Shown one piece after another: positions 5,609 through 13,153 of a DNA stretch of 26,793 nucleotides (position 1 is its first letter; the number at the start of each line of letters is the position of its first letter). Below the pieces are notes generated by a model that searched no databases, was not told the origin of the DNA, and saw only the letters and a program-made list of their open reading frames with translations. The DNA is from a virus. The position numbers and the translations under genes were made by a program. The DNA lies in IMG/VR virus record IMGVR_UViG_3300031785_002134, positions 1-26,793 of that record; one strand, 5' to 3'.

Positions 5609-5847
5609 AGGTAGAAGAACAATTTCTAACTAAGTCTAAATTTACAAAGCTTATTGAAAATACAGTGGCTGATATGAAGATTCCTTATATGGATGCAATA
5701 TTACATGTTTGTAGCAAGAATGATATTGAACCAGAAGATGTAAGGAAGTTTATATCACCAGTTATTAGAGATAAGCTTGAAGCAGAGGCAATGGATTTAA
5801 ATTTCTTACCGAAAAAAAATTCCATTGATTCTTCACTTTTTGAATAA
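5605..5847 (+). CDS. 33: Late promoter transcription accessory protein (gp33-like)
   Basis: This 80-residue protein matches the short gp33 form of marine T4-like phages. A first helix (F-T-K-L-I-E-N-T-V) leads to Y-M-D-A-I-L-H-V-C, then I-E-P-E-D-V-R-K-F-I-S-P, and finally the telling L-E-A-E-A-M-D-L-N-F-L. T4 gp33 is about 112 residues. It binds the RNA polymerase beta flap and links the sliding clamp to late promoters. It would therefore serve the TATAAATA promoters in this window. The start overlaps the previous stop by ATGA. In T4, gp59 follows gp33; here gp32 follows directly after a 110-base leader. Confidence 0.85.
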   Translation: MKVEEQFLTKSKFTKLIENTVADMKIPYMDAILHVCSKNDIEPEDVRKFISPVIRDKLEAEAMDLNFLPKKNSIDSSLFE

Positions 5848-5957
5848 AGCTGTATATATAATATAGGTAGTTCTGAAGCTAGTGATAGTCGGACGGGATT
5901 ACATTAATATACAAGTAATATTTCAGTTAATATTTCAGTTAATAAGGAGACAATACT
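5848..5957 (+). promoter_or_regulatory. gp32 leader with tandem 12-base repeat (possible autoregulatory operator)
   Basis: The 110 bases before gp32 hold an AT-rich TATATATAATATAG stretch (5853-5866), then a more mixed stretch (5870-5900). Two exact copies of TAATATTTCAGT follow (5916-5927 and 5928-5939), plus a partial third (TAATA, 5940-5944) running into the AAGGAGA ribosome site. In T4, gp32 represses its own translation by binding an unstructured AU-rich repeat region next to a pseudoknot in the leader. The layout here is similar, so I infer the same role. No clear -35 box sits 16-18 bases from the TATAAT, so the promoter itself is uncertain. Confidence 0.45.
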
Positions 5958-6845
5958 ATGTCATTTGAAACATTAAAACGCAATCGCGGCACTAACATCA
6001 ATAAAATCATAGAAGCAGCACAGGCATCCGGTGGTGGTGAACAAAAATCCTACGTCGATGAAAGGATTTGGAAACCTACAGTAGATAAAGCCGGTAATGG
6101 TTATGCTGTAATCAGGTTCTTACCAGGGAAAGATGGTGCAATACCATTTGTAAGATATTGGGATCATGGCTTTAAAGGTCCTACTGGTTTATGGTATATT
6201 GAAAATTCACTTACATCAATCGGTCAAACTGATCCAGTCGGTGAACTTAATTCAAGACTTTGGAATTCTGGTATTGATGCTGATAAAGAAAAAGCAAGAT
6301 CTCAGAAAAGAAGATTACATTATGTGACTAACATATATGTAGTTCAAGATCCATCAGCACCTCAAAACGAAGGTAAAGTATTCTTATATAAATTTGGTAA
6401 GAAAATCTTTGATAAGATTATGGATAAAATGAATCCTGAATTTGCGGATGAAACTCCAATGGATGCATTTGATTTTTGGGAAGGTGCAAACTTTAAGTTA
6501 AAGATAAGAAATGTTGAAGGTTATAGAAACTATGATAAGTCTGAGTTTGCTACACCTACACCGTTCTTAGAATCAGATGAAGCTAAGTTGGAAGGTGTGT
6601 ATAATCAATTACATGATATCACCGAGTTCACTAATCCAAAGAACTATAAAACATATGATGAACTTAAAACTAAATTGATGAGAGTTCTTGGTGAAGATAT
6701 GAATGCAGGTTCTTATACTGTTCAAGAAGAAACTAAAATCAACGATCCAGTTGAGGCAGTTGCACCAGCAACAGTAGAAGAAATTGATAATGGTGATGAA
6801 GATACAATGTCTTATTTTGCTAAGTTAGCGAAAGAAGATGCCTAA
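5958..6845 (+). CDS. 32: Single-stranded DNA-binding protein (gp32)
   Basis: This is a 295-residue homologue of T4 gp32 (301 residues). It coats ssDNA in replication, recombination and repair. A basic N-terminal segment (L-K-R-N-R-G) corresponds to the cooperativity region. The core A-G-N-G-Y-A-V-I-R-F-L-P, then D-H-G-F-K-G, W-Y-I-E-N, and E-G-K-V-F-L-Y-K-F-G-K-K-I are all typical, and the C-terminus is acidic, as needed for partner contacts. The zinc ligands of T4 gp32 are absent: the whole protein has no cysteine. This also holds for other marine T4-like relatives I recall. An AAGGAGA ribosome site lies at 5944-5950. The stop codon overlaps the stop of the convergent gene on the other strand (CTAA). 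Confidence 0.95.
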   Translation: MSFETLKRNRGTNINKIIEAAQASGGGEQKSYVDERIWKPTVDKAGNGYAVIRFLPGKDGAIPFVRYWDHGFKGPTGLWYIENSLTSIGQTDPVGELNSRLWNSGIDADKEKARSQKRRLHYVTNIYVVQDPSAPQNEGKVFLYKFGKKIFDKIMDKMNPEFADETPMDAFDFWEGANFKLKIRNVEGYRNYDKSEFATPTPFLESDEAKLEGVYNQLHDITEFTNPKNYKTYDELKTKLMRVLGEDMNAGSYTVQEETKINDPVEAVAPATVEEIDNGDEDTMSYFAKLAKEDA

Positions 6846-8584
6846 GTACTAAAGTTAATTTGCTTAGATAAATTATCTCTACTGTCAGTAGCTCCAGATT
6901 GGTCAATGGCTATACTGGAGCTATTGTAATAATTATTGCTTGTATTATATGAATCATTTATCATGGTTGTGGTAGGATTACCAACTGGGTCAACCATATC
7001 AGTACCGGAACCTCCGGCTGGATTAGCTTCAAATTGATTTCTAATTCCACTAAGTGGATCTTTTTTATATGATTCTGCTAACCTTTCACCACGTTTCATT
7101 GCGGCTGCTTGAGCTCGAGCTGCTCTTGGATTACCTGCTTTTTTAAATTCACCGTCATCGGTGCCTAATAAAAAGTTAGCTAATTTTTCTGCAAGCATTT
7201 CACCTGCAAAGAAACCTATTCCACCACCTAATAAACCACCAATTAATGTACCTGGGCCTGGGAAAAAACTCCCGATAGCAGCACCTAACTTAGTACCAGC
7301 TACGCCACCAATCAAGCCCGCAAAAACTTTACTTAATGAAGCTGCATTTAATGTGCCAGTTGAAGCCATTTGAATAATTTCAGCAATACCAAATAACGAT
7401 GCTAATGGTCCAGTTCTACCAACAAATTTTATAAATTTTAATAGTTTAGGAAATTGTCTTAAACCTTTTAAATTTACATCCATTTGACGATCAAATCTGC
7501 TACCAGCACCAGTTTGTAATCTTCTCATATCTTTATCTACGCCAGTTAATGTTTTACCTGTTCCACCCTTAGTGTTAGTTGGTGTATTTGTAATTAATTT
7601 TTTACCAGCATATAAACCTGCACCTGTTACTAAAGCTCCAGTACCAAATGCTGTTGGATCAACTTCACCTTCAGTTGCATCATTTCCCATCAATTTATTC
7701 ATTAATAAACCACCGCCAGCCATAAGCATTATAGCTCTTCCAACGGGAGACGCTATTATTAATTTTGTAGCACCAGCGAGTAATCCTAATATTTTTCCAG
7801 GCATCAGTAATGTTGCAACACCACCTACTAGCGCAATACTTTTTGCTATATCTTTAACTTTATTTTCACTTGTACCTTCAAGTAATTTATTGATACTTTC
7901 TAATCCACCTGAAACTGCACTAGTTAAACCTGTAAAAAATTTACCTAAAGCAGGAAACTTTACTTTTAAATCTTTTAAGTTTGTTAATAATCTTCCAGCC
8001 TGTTCATCTATTTCATCATTTGATAGTAAACCACCTAAGACAAAACCAATTGCGCCAAATCTTGGTCCAAGTAAAAATCCAAGAGCACCGCCTTTTATAG
8101 CACCACCCAACATGTCTTTTACTTCTTTTTTAGCGTCAGGTCCTGTTAAAATCTCAGCTATACGATCACCAAACATAAAACCTAAACCTGCTATGCCTCC
8201 TCTAAATAATTTAGATCCTACGAGACTTGTTAAAAAAGCACCAGCTAAGCCTATTGGTATAATACCGCCTAATTTAGAAAATAAGTCTTTTCCTAAACCT
8301 AAGCCAGCTTTACCTAGTCCTAATGCTCTACCACCTACTGCGGCACCTGCTGCAGCAGCAGCAGAACCAGCTCGACTAATAACAGAAGCCTTTCGTTCAC
8401 GCTTTTCTTCAATCTCTTCTCTTCTATCGCGTGCATCTTGAGCCGTGTCACGTGTATCTTTAGATTTCAAGAAATCTACAAAATTAGATATTCCAGTATT
8501 TGTTTCTTTCTGTTGTTTTACAACATCTGAAAGTGCAATATTAGTTACACCTAAAGATGCATTGACTTCTGCTAATGTTGTCAT
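6842..8584 (-). CDS. Probable tail tape-measure / hub protein (gp29-like)
   Basis: This is a 580-residue protein; T4 gp29, the tape measure, is about 590. The first 70 residues are a charged helix with a possible coiled coil (D-R-R-E-E-I-E-E-K-R-E-R-K), followed by an Ala/Gly-rich stretch and several long Gly-rich hydrophobic segments across residues 75-480. The C-terminus is Asn/Ser-rich. Hydrophobic Gly/Ala-rich blocks are usual in tape-measure proteins. The strongest argument is position: the gene follows the gp26/gp51-like tail assembly chaperone pair with an ATGA overlap, as in many tailed phages. Sequence identity to gp29 is not evident to me. It may be another large tail protein. It ends tail to tail with gp32 and shares bases with its stop codon. 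Confidence 0.6.
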   Translation of the reverse strand: MTTLAEVNASLGVTNIALSDVVKQQKETNTGISNFVDFLKSKDTRDTAQDARDRREEIEEKRERKASVISRAGSAAAAAGAAVGGRALGLGKAGLGLGKDLFSKLGGIIPIGLAGAFLTSLVGSKLFRGGIAGLGFMFGDRIAEILTGPDAKKEVKDMLGGAIKGGALGFLLGPRFGAIGFVLGGLLSNDEIDEQAGRLLTNLKDLKVKFPALGKFFTGLTSAVSGGLESINKLLEGTSENKVKDIAKSIALVGGVATLLMPGKILGLLAGATKLIIASPVGRAIMLMAGGGLLMNKLMGNDATEGEVDPTAFGTGALVTGAGLYAGKKLITNTPTNTKGGTGKTLTGVDKDMRRLQTGAGSRFDRQMDVNLKGLRQFPKLLKFIKFVGRTGPLASLFGIAEIIQMASTGTLNAASLSKVFAGLIGGVAGTKLGAAIGSFFPGPGTLIGGLLGGGIGFFAGEMLAEKLANFLLGTDDGEFKKAGNPRAARAQAAAMKRGERLAESYKKDPLSGIRNQFEANPAGGSGTDMVDPVGNPTTTMINDSYNTSNNYYNSSSIAIDQSGATDSRDNLSKQINFST

Positions 8585-8766
8585 CTACTTTGCCTTTGCT
8601 CTTCTCTTGCTTTCTCTTCTAAATGATCATTTAGTAACATTAAATATACCTCTCTCTCCCACGGTAACATTCCTTCTAAGTCTGACAATGAATAGTTGAA
8701 ATGTTGCATCATTAAAAAATTCGTCTTGAAATAGTTCTCCAACGTTTCATGAGAGAGGTTAATTAA
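8581..8766 (-). CDS. gp51-like frameshift extension of gp26 (tail assembly chaperone)
   Basis: A -1 frame entered at the T8 run that ends gp26 stays open for 61 codons and contains the tail motif M-L-P-W-E-R-E-V-Y, which I recognise from small hub-assembly/chaperone proteins of marine T4-like phages. Its first residues (S-H-E-T-L-E-N-Y-F) also look like real protein. The only internal ATGs are at 8712-8707, in the middle of the conserved part, with no ribosome site. A frameshifted gp26 fusion (8581-9479, about 299 residues) is thus more likely than separate translation. The stop overlaps the start of the tape-measure gene (ATGA). Lambda G/GT and P2 E/E' use the same arrangement before their tape measures. 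Confidence 0.65.
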   Translation of the reverse strand, partial: LINLSHETLENYFKTNFLMMQHFNYSLSDLEGMLPWEREVYLMLLNDHLEEKAREEQRQSR

Positions 8767-9479
8767 AAAAAATCTTGTAATCCTTTCAATTCTACCGTGT
8801 TTTCATGTTCACATTTTTTACACATAAATTTTTGTTCGTGTTTCATTGTCGGCATTGATTCAACAAACTCGGTTATTTTTTCTAGTTGTTTATTAGTTAA
8901 TGAATTTACAAACTTTTCAATTTCTTCTCTTGGTTCTTGACTAATTATTATATTATCATCACCGCTTTGAACCGAATGCATACAAGATATCATTGATTCA
9001 AAAAGTAATTCAGTTTGTGATGCGTCAGTCTTTAAATAATTTGGATTCTTCAGCATATCATCATATGTTGGATATTTCATTTTAACACTTATAGTATCAG
9101 TAATTGGTACAACAGTTGTTTTTAATTCTGCTGCATCCATTTTTATATCTTCTAAATTAATTTGCACTTCATTTTCTTCATTACATTTTACACAAGCTGA
9201 TAATATTTTTGTTGTTTCACCAACAGATTTTGCTCTAACTTGTGTAAAAACATAATCAACGTCGAATGTTGCAAGTTGATTTGTTTTAATACCGGGTACA
9301 CATGTTTCTATACAATTTAACATAGCATTAAGAATCTGTTTCATATCTTGAGATTCATATGCTACTAATAAACTTTTCTGTTCTTTAACCAGAAAAGGTC
9401 TAAACTTGAATGATTGTTGTAACGAAGGTACAACTACATCATACATTGGTTTATCATTAGTTAATACTGGCAATGCCAT
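8763..9479 (-). CDS. 26: Baseplate hub / tail assembly chaperone (gp26-like)
   Basis: This 238-residue protein belongs to the T4 gp26 baseplate family (T4 gp26 is 208). Signs are the N-terminal F-R-P-F-L-V-K-E-Q-K-S-L-L segment, the family-typical D-V-D-Y-V-F-T-Q-V-R-A-K-S-V-G-E near 73-88, and paired CxxC knuckles at 96-99 and 220-223 that could bind zinc. AAGGAGT lies just before the ATG. It acts in tail assembly in the cytoplasm. The frame ends in G-L-Q-D-F-F and TAA within a run of eight T, which suits -1 slippage into the gp51-like frame. Confidence 0.85.
   Translation of the reverse strand: MALPVLTNDKPMYDVVVPSLQQSFKFRPFLVKEQKSLLVAYESQDMKQILNAMLNCIETCVPGIKTNQLATFDVDYVFTQVRAKSVGETTKILSACVKCNEENEVQINLEDIKMDAAELKTTVVPITDTISVKMKYPTYDDMLKNPNYLKTDASQTELLFESMISCMHSVQSGDDNIIISQEPREEIEKFVNSLTNKQLEKITEFVESMPTMKHEQKFMCKKCEHENTVELKGLQDFF
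8765..8772 (-). other. Candidate -1 ribosomal frameshift site
   Basis: Reading the - strand, gp26 ends GAT TTT TTT TAA. The heptamer T TTT TTT is in the right phase for tandem slippage (X-XXY-YYZ), and the stop codon follows at once. After a -1 slip, the frame continues TTA ATT AAC and remains open to 8581. A weak TCTC/GAGA stem lies about 15 bases downstream as a possible stimulator. Confidence 0.55.
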
Positions 9480-9489
9480 TTTTCACTCC

Positions 9490-10170
9490 TTATAGTATAT
9501 CAATTCCACCGAGAGGAGTATCAATATCCATATTGATAAAGTTTTGTCCACCTCTCGCTCTCTTCCAATTAGTAAAAGCAAACGTTACATTTAATTGTAC
9601 TAATCCATCAAGATCATTATTTAATTCAATAGCACTGGATGCAACTGGAAATGCTTCAATCAAATTGACTGAATAAACACTTCCACCTCCTAATCCAGCG
9701 TTAAATCTTATCGGTCCTATTTGCCTACTAAATCCTTTTAAAGGTTGTCTTAGTTGATGTATTGTTACCGTTTTTGCATATTCATTTTTATAGTTTGATG
9801 CTTGTCCTTCTTCATCAAGTATTGTACTTCTCCAACTATCAAAATAATCTTTTACTCCGTAATCATTCATGAGAAAAAACGTCATACTAATATCATCAAC
9901 TGCATAACCATAAGCCACCTTTTGTAGTTCCATACCAATTCTTCGTTCATTAGTTAAAATTTGTTTTGCAGGCATAGTTACATTTGAACATAATATATTT
10001 AATTCTCTTGGACTAGCTCCACCACCTACACCACCGAATGCACCTACAATACCTGCTAATAATCCTCCACCTACACCTACAGATGGCAATGTAACTAAGA
10101 ATTTATTATTTCTTGCAAATCCAAGTTTCGTATTCGCTAATGCTTTAATATCTTCTATACTATTAGCCAT
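9490..10170 (-). CDS. Tail-tube-fold protein, probably the baseplate tube initiator (gp54-like)
   Basis: The protein is 226 residues from ATG 10170 (M-A-N-S-I-E-D-I-K). I chose this start because AAAGG lies just upstream; the frame stays open for 36 more codons, but these only read the preceding gene out of frame. After an N-terminal helix, N-N-K-F-L-V-T-L-P starts the first strand. A Gly-rich loop follows, then C-S-N-V-T-M-P-A-K, M-T-F-F-L-M-N-D-Y and Y-S-V-N-L-I-E-A-F-P, and the C-terminus has F-T-N-W-K-R-A-R. These are hallmarks of the T4 gp19/gp54 tube fold. T4 gp54 is 320 residues and starts the tail tube on the baseplate. The tail tube gp19 itself is a less likely alternative. It overlaps the preceding gene by eight bases and lies ten bases before gp26. 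Confidence 0.65.
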   Translation of the reverse strand: MANSIEDIKALANTKLGFARNNKFLVTLPSVGVGGGLLAGIVGAFGGVGGGASPRELNILCSNVTMPAKQILTNERRIGMELQKVAYGYAVDDISMTFFLMNDYGVKDYFDSWRSTILDEEGQASNYKNEYAKTVTIHQLRQPLKGFSRQIGPIRFNAGLGGGSVYSVNLIEAFPVASSAIELNNDLDGLVQLNVTFAFTNWKRARGGQNFINMDIDTPLGGIDIL

Positions 10171-10753
10171 TTGATGCCTTTCTCGAATCTGAATATACAC
10201 GCCCAGCAGAAGCTTTTTCCCATTGTGCAGTTGGTAGAAATGTTGCAATCTCCCATTCTGGTGCAGGAACTTCTGCAAATCTTGATTTTACTTGTGATAG
10301 TAAGTAATGTTTAAAACACGGTTTAAAATATCTTAAATTTCTAGTTCCATTTAATAATTCATATGTCAATCTAAACTTTGTAGATTCATCATATTTTTTA
10401 TTATTAGTTACATTTAATAATGCATCCAAAAACTTTGCTCTTAAAATTGGTGGTAAGTAATGTAAATTAATTCCACGAAATCCACCTTCAGCAGGTTCAA
10501 CGGGTATAGTTAATGGAAACCTATCATAGTAGGGTAACTTCTTTTTATGCTTTGGATCGTAAAAATACATAAACATTGAGCCGTAACTATGTGATGCTCT
10601 ACGGTTTATTTCTTGTTCTCTCATTAAAGCATCACGATTTACTCTCGTTAATCTTTGTATTCTTCTACGAAACCATTCTCTCGATTCTTGTGTACGTGGA
10701 TTTATTCCAGCACGAAAAGCTTCAAGTTCAAGTTTCTGGAAAAGATTACTCAT
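10163..10753 (-). CDS. Virion protein, possibly DNA end protector (gp2-like)
   Basis: This 196-residue protein has a basic helical N-terminus (R-R-R-I-Q-R-L-T-R-V-N-R) and a distinctive core with Y-F-Y-D-P-K-H-K-K-K-L-P-Y-Y-D-R-F-P-L and G-I-N-L-H-Y-L-P-P, which I recall from a structural protein kept across T4-like phages beside gp4. In T4, gene 2 (DNA end protector) is next to gene 4, so gp2 is my best call. It is shorter than T4 gp2 (274). The match is from memory, not an alignment. The gene overlaps the VOC gene by eight bases and has an AAGGT ribosome site. Confidence 0.5.
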   Translation of the reverse strand: MSNLFQKLELEAFRAGINPRTQESREWFRRRIQRLTRVNRDALMREQEINRRASHSYGSMFMYFYDPKHKKKLPYYDRFPLTIPVEPAEGGFRGINLHYLPPILRAKFLDALLNVTNNKKYDESTKFRLTYELLNGTRNLRYFKPCFKHYLLSQVKSRFAEVPAPEWEIATFLPTAQWEKASAGRVYSDSRKASNG

Positions 10754-11162
10754 AATATGTACCTTGTATACTCTTAATCTCTAACATATTAAAATTTGGA
10801 TCTTCAACAAAAAAAGTTTCTTGTTGAGTTTCTTTACCTTCAAATCTTATATACGGTTTATCGTAAAAACCAACAGATGATTCTACATTCTTTTTTACTT
10901 TAGTATATATGTCCCATGGTAAATGTACACCAAAGTGTGGTACACATACTGCACCCATATCAACATCATGTCTTTCACGATCTGAAGACTTTTGCTTTCT
11001 TGGTTCACTTTCATGTAATGTTAATTCATTACCCCAAAAATCAATGTCTTGCCATTTACCTTCTTCAGAAGGACCAAGTTCGCAACCTAATATAGTTGTG
11101 TAAAAAGGTAGCGTTAGTTCCAACTTACCACCTTCTACAGCTAAATGAAAACAATTACTCAT
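10746..11162 (-). CDS. VOC-superfamily (glyoxalase/dioxygenase fold) protein
   Basis: This 138-residue protein is a complete two-repeat VOC domain. Candidate metal ligands are H6 (F-H-L-A-V), H76 (V-P-H-F-G-V-H-L) and E128 (N-M-L-E-I-K). The layout closely resembles a bacterial glyoxalase-like family with F-Y-x-x-x-L-G-C near the N-terminus and D-P-N-x-N-x-L-E near the C-terminus. VOC enzymes include glyoxalase I, extradiol dioxygenases and antibiotic-binding proteins, so the substrate cannot be told. It lies in a structural operon between gp4 and the gp2-like gene, with no ribosome site and a late promoter box five bases before its ATG. It was probably taken from a host and is expressed late. 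Confidence 0.85.
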   Translation of the reverse strand: MSNCFHLAVEGGKLELTLPFYTTILGCELGPSEEGKWQDIDFWGNELTLHESEPRKQKSSDRERHDVDMGAVCVPHFGVHLPWDIYTKVKKNVESSVGFYDKPYIRFEGKETQQETFFVEDPNFNMLEIKSIQGTYYE

Positions 11163-11167
11163 AAGAC

Positions 11168-11175
11168 TATTTATA
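11168..11175 (-). promoter_or_regulatory. T4-type late promoter box before the VOC gene
   Basis: The - strand reads TATAAATAG, the T4 late consensus, within the end of gp4. The VOC start codon lies only five bases further, so a transcript beginning at the usual distance would be leaderless. It could serve the VOC and downstream tail genes. The close spacing makes chance occurrence possible. Confidence 0.5.
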
Positions 11176-11674
11176 ACTTTTTTCTACGTTTTTTTCGAAA
11201 AGGTTTATATGGTTTATATTTACCAAGTTTACCCGGTGCTGGACCTTGAAGTAATTTCATTTCTTGTAATGTTTTTTCTGTCCATATTTGAAAGTCCCAA
11301 CCACGATCTTTTGCAAAGTCATTTGCAGCTTCCCATTTATTCATGTTACGTATATATGATAATCCTTCAGCAATATACTGTTTTGTTCTTCTTTGGCCTG
11401 TTGGTGGATGTGTCTCTTTTTCTGGTTTTATTTCAACTAAGATTGTTTTATCTTCCATTACTATCTTCATATCTGGAAAATACCTATGATATTTTTTATC
11501 AACTTCATAATAATAAGGAATGATAATTTCTTCTGAACTCCATTGTTTAACTTTAGGATTCTTATCACACCACTGAAAAACTGCCTTTTCCCATAAAGAT
11601 CTGTATATTATATTATTAACATCACCTTTGTACTTAGATGCATTTTTGATTGAGTATCTACCAGAATAAGCCAT
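11171..11674 (-). CDS. 4: Head completion protein (gp4)
   Basis: This 167-residue protein is an unmistakable gp4 (T4 gp4 is 150). It begins M-A-Y-S-G-R-Y, then K-Y-K-G, N-I-I-Y-R-S-L-W-E, W-S-S-E-E-I-I-I-P-Y, H-R-Y-F-P-D, V-E-I-K-P, and K-W-E-A-A with G-W-D-F-Q-I-W-T-E near the end. The family has a nuclease-like fold (E, D and E-x-K residues are retained) and acts on the filled head before tail joining. An extra basic tail (F-R-K-K-R-R-K-K-L) extends beyond T4. It is the first gene of the leftward operon. I see no good ribosome site or late promoter for it on the - strand. Confidence 0.93.
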   Translation of the reverse strand: MAYSGRYSIKNASKYKGDVNNIIYRSLWEKAVFQWCDKNPKVKQWSSEEIIIPYYYEVDKKYHRYFPDMKIVMEDKTILVEIKPEKETHPPTGQRRTKQYIAEGLSYIRNMNKWEAANDFAKDRGWDFQIWTEKTLQEMKLLQGPAPGKLGKYKPYKPFRKKRRKKL

Positions 11675-11683
11675 GTTTTTTGT

Positions 11684-11691
11684 TATAAATA
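11684..11691 (+). promoter_or_regulatory. T4-type late promoter before gp48
   Basis: TATAAATAG lies in the 53-base gap between the divergent gp4 and gp48 genes, 36 bases before the gp48 ATG. The ATAAGG ribosome site follows at about 11715. Spacing is ideal for late transcription of the whole baseplate module. Confidence 0.8.
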
Positions 11692-11727
11692 GAAAAATAA
11701 TACTTAATATATCTATAAGGATTTTAT

Positions 11728-13152
11728 ATGTCAGATATTGGATTAACTGGAGTACCTACGACTGGACTCAATAAAGTAGGAGGTATGGGAGAAGTACAAT
11801 CTGCCAATAACTTCCCAGGTATAGATGCTTTTGGTGGTGTGGGTAGAAAAATACCACAACAGCAAATTGATAATTTTGGTAATGAAATAAGAAATGTTAA
11901 TTTTAGTGATTTAAAATCTCAATTACAAAATGTTGCATCAACCGCAGAAAGCTTTCTTGATGGTGTATTTAATCGTTTAGGTAGAGGTGGAGATTTAAAA
12001 TATCCATTAGAAACTGATAACCCAGCATATCAAGCAAGAGTTAGTTTTAAAATGGTTTCAATGAAGTCACAAATAGACGGTGAATCATTAAAAAGATTTG
12101 AAAAAATTGCTACTGATAATTTAAAAACATCTCAAAGCGGCACAGCATTATCTGAAGATAAAGAAGCTTATTTAATGACTGGTGGATTAGATGATGCTAA
12201 TGCTTCAATTCGTGGCGTTGGAGGAAATCCTAACGCAGGTTTAGATGAAGCAGGTTATGTGCCAGCAACTGGACCAAAAGCAACTCGTGGCAGTGGTACA
12301 CTTACAGGTCAAGTAGGAGATGCTGTATCATCATTTAGAGATGCCGGTCTTACAAAAATATTTGGAGATAAAAAATTGGCCTCTAAGGCTGCTGCAGATA
12401 CGATGAATATAATTAAAGGTGGTTTGAAACCTGTTGAATTAAATGAGCCAGTTGTTGATATGTACTTTCCATTGACAATGCAATTTAACGATAACGCACA
12501 ATACGATAATGCTGCACTTGGTGCACTTGGTGCTGGTGCAGAAGGTTTAATACAACAAGGTGCAGGTGCACTTGAATCAACTTTAGGTGCTGCGCTTGAA
12601 GGAGGCAAAAGTGTTTTTGATGTTATAAGAGGTAACCAACAATTAAGAGAAGCTGGTTTAAGAGTTGGTGCAGCTAGATTGATAGACAAAGTTTCAATAT
12701 TTAATAGTGGTTTAGCAAATGCATTAACTTTACAAAATAGAACAATTATTAACCCAAATATAAGAGCATTATTTAGAGGTGTAGGTTTAAGAGAATTTAC
12801 TTTTCAATTTAAAATGATTGCTAAATCACAGTATGAAGCTAGAGTAATAAATCAAATAGTAAAACATTTTAGACAACAATTATATCCAGAAACTTATGAT
12901 ATATCAGTATTGGGAGGTGCATCAATTGGATTTAAATTTCCTAATATGTTTGACATAGATTTTAAATATAAAGGTAGACATAATAGAAATATTCCAAAAA
13001 TACATCTATGTTATTTAAGAAATGTAAGTACATCAATTAATCCTACCGGAGGAGCTTTTAGAAGAGATGGACAACCAAACGAAGTAGATTTAACTTTATC
13101 ATTTGTAGAGCATAAAACTCTAAATAAAAATGATATAATAAACGGATATTAA
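11728..13152 (+). CDS. 48: Baseplate tail tube cap (gp48-like)
   Basis: This is a 474-residue protein; T4 gp48 is 364. The C-terminal half carries the family core: F-R-G-V-G-L-R-E-F-T-F-Q-F-K-M, then S-Q-Y-E-A-R-V-I-N-Q-I-V-K-H-F-R-Q and L-Y-P-E, and finally L-T-L-S-F-V-E. The N-terminal half is Gly/Asn-rich with an extended region that T4 lacks. It caps the baseplate and nucleates the tail tube. The gene is preceded by a late promoter and an ATAAGG ribosome site, and is followed one base later by gp53. Confidence 0.85.
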   Translation: MSDIGLTGVPTTGLNKVGGMGEVQSANNFPGIDAFGGVGRKIPQQQIDNFGNEIRNVNFSDLKSQLQNVASTAESFLDGVFNRLGRGGDLKYPLETDNPAYQARVSFKMVSMKSQIDGESLKRFEKIATDNLKTSQSGTALSEDKEAYLMTGGLDDANASIRGVGGNPNAGLDEAGYVPATGPKATRGSGTLTGQVGDAVSSFRDAGLTKIFGDKKLASKAAADTMNIIKGGLKPVELNEPVVDMYFPLTMQFNDNAQYDNAALGALGAGAEGLIQQGAGALESTLGAALEGGKSVFDVIRGNQQLREAGLRVGAARLIDKVSIFNSGLANALTLQNRTIINPNIRALFRGVGLREFTFQFKMIAKSQYEARVINQIVKHFRQQLYPETYDISVLGGASIGFKFPNMFDIDFKYKGRHNRNIPKIHLCYLRNVSTSINPTGGAFRRDGQPNEVDLTLSFVEHKTLNKNDIINGY

Positions 13153-13153
13153 A

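Noticed and set aside
7572-8441. A 289-codon open frame on the + strand inside the tape-measure gene
   Set aside because: It is a Pro/Ala-rich antisense shadow of the Gly/Ala-rich gene on the - strand, with no ribosome site or motif.
10171-10278. An upstream start for the tail-tube-fold gene that would add 36 residues
   Set aside because: The extra residues read the preceding gene out of frame, while ATG 10170 has an AAAGG ribosome site and begins the family-like sequence.
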